64,000 nt of DNA from Klebsiella pneumoniae (lineage in GTDB: Bacteria > Myxococcota_A > UBA796 > SXON01): assembly GCA_945861635.1 (NCBI GenBank), contig CAMAWH010000006.1:83692-147691 (forward strand). Reading direction: 5' to 3'. The position numbers and the translations under genes were made by a program. The notes beneath the pieces are model-generated. The model did not search any database. It saw nothing but the letters and a program-made list of their open reading frames with translations, and had not been told where the DNA came from. How positions within the stretch are numbered: position 1 is the first letter of the stretch; each line of letters starts with the position of its first letter. Shown in pieces: positions 60,505 through 64,000 of the stretch.

Positions 60505-61446
60505 ATGCGAATCCTTGTGACCGGCGGCGCCGGCTTCATCCCCTCGCACCTGTGCGAGCGACTGCTGAACGACGGCCATGACGTCGTTGCCATCGACAAC
60601 TTCGTGACCGGCCATCGTCGAAACCTAAGCTCATTCGCTGGTCATGCGAGTTTTACGTTCGTGCAGGCCGACGTCACGCGTGCGCTTCCGGTCGACGGAC
60701 GCTTCGACCGAATCTTCCACATGGCCTCCCCCGCGAGCCCGATTGACTACGTGCAGCTGCCATTCGAGACGTTGTACGCGGGCAGCGACGCGACGCGGCT
60801 TTGCTTGGAGCGCGCCCGAAACGATGACGCTCGCGTACTCCTCGCTAGTACGTCCGAGGTCTACGGCGACCCCCTCATCCATCCCCAGGTGGAGTCATAC
60901 TGGGGCAACGTGAATCCGATTGGGCCGCGCTCCGTGTATGACGAGGCGAAACGGTACGCCGAAGCACTCACGATGGCGTTTCATCGATATCACGGCGTCG
61001 ATACTCGGATAGTCCGCATCTTCAACACCTATGGCCCCCGGATGCGCGCCAACGACGGACGCGTGATGCCGGCGTTTTGCTGTCAGGCGTTGCGGGGAGA
61101 GCCGCTCACGGTCTTCGGAGATGGCAAACAAACCCGCAGCTTCTGCTTCGCGACCGACCTCGTTGACGGCATCGTTCGTTTAATGGAATCGGACACGTCA
61201 GACCCCGTGAACATCGGCAATCCGCACGAAATGACGATGCTGCAGCTGGCGGAGTACATCAACGACTTCACGGGAAACCAGGCAGGCGTGGTGCACCGAC
61301 CGCTTCCCGAGGACGATCCCACGCAACGAAAGCCGAACATCGACCGCGCCACGGCCCTCCTCGGCTGGGCACCGCGCGTCGCCTTCGCGGACGGTGTAGA
61401 GCGTACCGTCGCGTATTTTCGTGACGCCCTGACGGAGATCGCATGA
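60505..61446 (+). CDS. UDP-glucuronate decarboxylase-like NAD-dependent epimerase/dehydratase
   Basis: The 313-residue protein belongs to the extended SDR family. UDP-xylose synthase-type features are [57 protein letters not shown] (with Tyr-x-x-x-Lys) and [20 protein letters not shown]. The N-terminal nucleotide-binding motif reads [12 protein letters not shown], with Pro where the third Gly of GxxGxxG is normally found. The reaction would be UDP-glucuronate to UDP-xylose or a keto intermediate. The ATG at 60487 is a possible alternative. The gene is coupled to YhbY by ATGA. Confidence 0.88.
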   Translation: MRILVTGGAGFIPSHLCERLLNDGHDVVAIDNFVTGHRRNLSSFAGHASFTFVQADVTRALPVDGRFDRIFHMASPASPIDYVQLPFETLYAGSDATRLCLERARNDDARVLLASTSEVYGDPLIHPQVESYWGNVNPIGPRSVYDEAKRYAEALTMAFHRYHGVDTRIVRIFNTYGPRMRANDGRVMPAFCCQALRGEPLTVFGDGKQTRSFCFATDLVDGIVRLMESDTSDPVNIGNPHEMTMLQLAEYINDFTGNQAGVVHRPLPEDDPTQRKPNIDRATALLGWAPRVAFADGVERTVAYFRDALTEIA

Positions 61447-61763
61447 GCCTCACCTCGAAACAGAAGAAATACCTGCGAGGACTGGCACATAGCCTACATC
61501 CCCTCGTGCAGATCGGGAAGGATGGAATGTCCGAGGCGGTGACCCGAAAGGTCCATCTGGAGCTCGACAATCACGAACTCATCAAGGTGAAGGTGGGCGA
61601 AGGGGCAGAAGGGAACGCCAAGGAGATGGCGCCGGCACTTTCAGCAAGCGTCAACGCGGAATTGGTACAGCGAATCGGTCACATCATCGTGTTGTATCGG
61701 CGCCACCGGAAGGAGCCCGTGATCATGTTGCCGAAGGAACCAAGGGTCACTCCCGCTGCGTGA
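61443..61763 (+). CDS. yhbY: YhbY/CRM-domain ribosome assembly protein
   Basis: This 106-residue RNA-binding protein shows [31 protein letters not shown] and [15 protein letters not shown] and ends [15 protein letters not shown]. YhbY binds the 50S precursor. The start overlaps the epimerase stop as ATGA, a non-obvious pairing. Confidence 0.93.
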   Translation: MSLTSKQKKYLRGLAHSLHPLVQIGKDGMSEAVTRKVHLELDNHELIKVKVGEGAEGNAKEMAPALSASVNAELVQRIGHIIVLYRRHRKEPVIMLPKEPRVTPAA

Positions 61764-61783
61764 AGTCGGCAGCGTCGGTGCTT

Positions 61784-62971
61784 TCAGCCGAGCGCCCAGA
61801 CCTCGACGCCGTCCTTCTTGCCCCGAACCGCCAATGTGCCGAGCGCCTTCCACGCGAAGCTACCGGTTGCGCGCGCCCGGGTCTCCTCGCTCACGAGCAT
61901 GGAAACACCCTGCTCCTTCGTCATGCTTTCAAGGCGCGCGGCAAGGTTTACGGCGTCTCCGATGGCCGTGTACTCGCGACGCTGCTCCGGGCCGATGTCC
62001 CCGACGATGACGCGTCCGGTGTGCACACCAATCCCGATTCGGAGCGCCGGCTCGCCCCGCCCGACACGGACGCCGTTGAGACGGTCCAACGCGAGAAGCA
62101 TCTCCATTCCCGTCCGAATCCCGCGCTCGGCGTGATCGGGCTGGTCGAGGGGAGCACCGAACCACGCCATCATCCCGTCCCCAAGGAATTTGTCGAGCGT
62201 GCCGCCGTTCTGGAAAACTACCCCGACCATCACAGCGAGGTATTCGTTGAGTTGGTCAACCACGACTTTCGATTCCAACCCCTCGGACATCGAGGTGAAT
62301 CCACGAATATCGGCGAACAGTATGGTGATCTCCCGGTACTCGCCGGGCTGGGTGCCCGCCCCGGTGGCGATGATGCGTTCGGCGACGGCTGGCGAAAAGT
62401 AGCGCCCGATTCGAGCGCGAATCGCCTCTTCCTGCGCGATTTGCTCCACCAGCCGGCGTACTTGCCCAATCAGCGACGCCGCGCTGACCCCCACAACCGC
62501 AAGGATCAGCGCGGAACCAGCCCACCGGCCGCCCCCGAGAAGATTCGCTTCGCGCAGGAGCGTCACGTGCGCAGCAAAACTGACCGCCGTGGTGACCATC
62601 ACAACGCGCCTCGAGAGCGAAAAGGCGCTTGTGACAACCGCAATGCAGAATATCGCGACCACGACGCCAGCGGTGTAGTTGGTGTCTCCGTGTCTCAGCA
62701 GGGACACTTGTGACATCGCAAACATTGGTACATCGACCAAAGGAATCGCGTAGATTGACCAGGCACGAAACGCGGGAATCCGACCCGCCGCAAACAGCGC
62801 CGCAGCGACGACGAGGTAGCCCGCCAGGATGCCGAACTGGTCACGGATGGCGAACGCGAGCGCGATTCCCAACCACGCCGCGGCGCCGCCGAAGCGGATC
62901 GCGTTGACGATGCCCGCATTCCTCAAGCGCTCGCGATCGACGGCGCGGAGAGTCGGGTCGGGTGACGCCAT
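61784..62971 (-). CDS. Class III adenylate/guanylate cyclase with membrane domain
   Basis: The 395-residue protein has five or six hydrophobic helices in the N-terminal 165 residues, then a cyclase homology domain. Catalytic features: metal-binding Asp in [12 protein letters not shown] and GDGMMAWFG, substrate-binding Lys in LDKFLGDG, Asp in [15 protein letters not shown] with the transition-state Asn and Arg. It should make cAMP; adenine specificity is supported by Lys and Asp. The membrane domain is not of a recognised sensor type. Confidence 0.9.
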   Translation of the reverse strand: MASPDPTLRAVDRERLRNAGIVNAIRFGGAAAWLGIALAFAIRDQFGILAGYLVVAAALFAAGRIPAFRAWSIYAIPLVDVPMFAMSQVSLLRHGDTNYTAGVVVAIFCIAVVTSAFSLSRRVVMVTTAVSFAAHVTLLREANLLGGGRWAGSALILAVVGVSAASLIGQVRRLVEQIAQEEAIRARIGRYFSPAVAERIIATGAGTQPGEYREITILFADIRGFTSMSEGLESKVVVDQLNEYLAVMVGVVFQNGGTLDKFLGDGMMAWFGAPLDQPDHAERGIRTGMEMLLALDRLNGVRVGRGEPALRIGIGVHTGRVIVGDIGPEQRREYTAIGDAVNLAARLESMTKEQGVSMLVSEETRARATGSFAWKALGTLAVRGKKDGVEVWALG

Positions 62972-63066
62972 CCAGCGCAGTATACGGCGATACGAACTTG
63001 ACGCGTCAACACACCGAGCCGGCGAGACGCTGGCGCCCGGCGCGGTCGGCGCTACACTCGGGCGGG

Positions 63067-64000
63067 ATGCTCACCCGTCGCCACCTGCTGACCACGGTTT
63101 CGCGCGCCACGATTGCTGGCTGCACGCTGCCGGCCTGCGCACACGACGCGCTTGCGGACGCTCCCCCGATTCGCGTTGGCCTGCTGCACTCGGCCACCGG
63201 CGACATGGCGGCGAGCGAGCAATCCGTTGCGGCGGCGACGATGTTTGCCATCGACGATGTCAATGGTTTAACCTCGGCAGATGCGGCGACGACAGCGAGC
63301 AGCGAAGGCGTAGGCGCAGGTGTGCTCGGCCGAGCCGTGGTCGTCGTGCGGGCGGACGGCCGCTCGGACCCAGCGGTATTTGGCAGCGAAGCACGACGTC
63401 TGGTCGAGGAAGAAAACGTTTCTGTCGTGTTCGGGTGCTGGACGTCGTCAAGCCGAAAATCGGTGGCGGCGGTGCTCCAAAAGGCCGGGCGCGTACTCGT
63501 CTATCCGCTCCAATACGAAGGTCTGGAATCGGCGTCGAACGTGCTCTATACGGGTAGTACACCCAATCAGCAAATTCTGCCAGCGCTGCGCTGGGGAATG
63601 GAAAGGTTTGGCCGAAGCGCGTTCCTCGTCGGCAGCGACTACGTATTTCCGCGCGTTGCAAACGCTGTCGTGCGCGAGCAACTTGCGGCCATTGGTGTGC
63701 GTCCGGCCGGGGAAACTTACCTGCCGATCGGCGCGGACGAAGGTGAACTCGCGGAGCGGGTGCGCGCGCTGGTCGCCGGCATCGTCGCCACGCGCCCCGA
63801 TCTTGTCGTCAGCACCCTCAACGGCATCGCCGGCAATGTGGCGTTCTTCCGAGCGCTTCGCGCGGCCCTCCCCGCCGATCGCGTGCCCTCGCTCTCGTTT
63901 TCGATTGCGGAGCCCGAGGCGAGTGCGATGGCCGCCGCCGGTGTGCCGATGGCGGGGGAATACGCTGCTTGGACGTGGCTCTACGACGCCACCAGCAAGG
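63067..64000 (+). CDS. Urea/amide-type ABC transporter substrate-binding protein, 3' end outside window
   Basis: The frame is open to the right edge: 311 codons from ATG 63067. The leader begins [19 protein letters not shown], with a twin-arginine-like TRRHLL. The mature part shows the UrtA/FmdD/AmiC features [45 protein letters not shown] and [11 protein letters not shown]. Such proteins bind urea, short-chain amides or branched-chain amino acids. Fusion to a sensor domain, which occurs in some relatives, cannot be judged from the truncated frame. The start is adjacent to the 5' end of the divergent cyclase gene. Confidence 0.88.
   Translation, partial: MLTRRHLLTTVSRATIAGCTLPACAHDALADAPPIRVGLLHSATGDMAASEQSVAAATMFAIDDVNGLTSADAATTASSEGVGAGVLGRAVVVVRADGRSDPAVFGSEARRLVEEENVSVVFGCWTSSSRKSVAAVLQKAGRVLVYPLQYEGLESASNVLYTGSTPNQQILPALRWGMERFGRSAFLVGSDYVFPRVANAVVREQLAAIGVRPAGETYLPIGADEGELAERVRALVAGIVATRPDLVVSTLNGIAGNVAFFRALRAALPADRVPSLSFSIAEPEASAMAAAGVPMAGEYAAWTWLYDATSK

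Overview
The window reads as chromosomal DNA of a GC-rich (by eye about 65 percent G+C), Gram-negative, probably aerobic bacterium. Pointers to a Myxococcota or 'deltaproteobacterial' type of organism are the many acidic lipoproteins (Asp/Gly-rich, MopE-type and FG-GAP repeats), a Ser/Thr kinase with a C-terminal PEGA-like domain, an ECF sigma/anti-sigma/caspase operon, a class III cyclase, PfaD, split methylmalonyl-CoA mutase, and several TonB/TolA/OmpA-like envelope proteins. The lineage is an inference; no rRNA, tRNA, CRISPR array, phage or intact transposase was seen. Genes are tightly packed: most same-strand neighbours overlap by ATGA/GTGA/TTGA/TGATG, and several convergent pairs are only 4-20 bp apart.

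Layout. 1-3072: translation and lipid housekeeping: EpmB-like radical SAM enzyme (cut by the left edge), EF-P, EpmA-like lysyl ligase, FabG. 3047-5580: membrane protein and DHH phosphoesterase. 5731-10288: DEAD-box helicase with a long charged tail, an exported protein, a 154-bp inverted-repeat element, ferredoxin and LOG-family protein. 10408-15367: lipoprotein, ECF sigma, zinc-finger anti-sigma, caspase-fold protein with envelope domains, and a sialidase-like lipoprotein carrying an (Ala-Asp) tract. 15398-26155: one long minus-strand copper/silver-type resistance operon (ATP-grasp enzyme, multicopper oxidase, histidine kinase, AAA+ response regulator, RND adaptor, RND pump, His-rich lipoprotein). 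26343-28936: NHL-type lipoprotein, ZIP-like transporter, Cu/Zn superoxide dismutase. 28943-32441: biotin carboxylase, biotin carrier and methylmalonyl-CoA mutase. 32503-34623: two overlapping micro-ORFs, a beta-propeller lipoprotein and an orphan ParA. 34636-48315: mostly minus strand, with MopE/FG-GAP lipoprotein, HTTM-like protein and partner, Lon, a polytopic membrane protein, ceramidase-like lipoprotein (plus strand), PfaD, site-2 protease and small envelope genes. 48356-57753: an envelope-spanning cluster (TolA/OmpA-like protein, ferredoxin, two TonB-domain proteins, Ser/Thr kinase, membrane protein). 57769-64000: MlaF/MlaE lipid transport, alanine racemase, UDP-glucuronate decarboxylase-like enzyme, YhbY, adenylate cyclase and a urea/amide-type binding protein cut by the right edge.

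How the parts fit. EF-P and its two putative beta-lysylation enzymes lie side by side. The metal operon plus SodC and the ZIP-like transporter make a metal and oxidative-stress neighbourhood. The sigma/anti-sigma/caspase set looks like an envelope-stress response. The TonB/TolA/OmpA/kinase cluster looks like a periplasm-spanning machine of unknown cargo. The most unusual observations are the EpmA frame that is open directly from the EF-P stop codon, very short lipoprotein signal peptides that recur across the window, a pair of Shine-Dalgarno-equipped micro-ORFs, a dispersed inverted repeat confined to two convergent junctions, and a response regulator without a proper GAFTGA loop.
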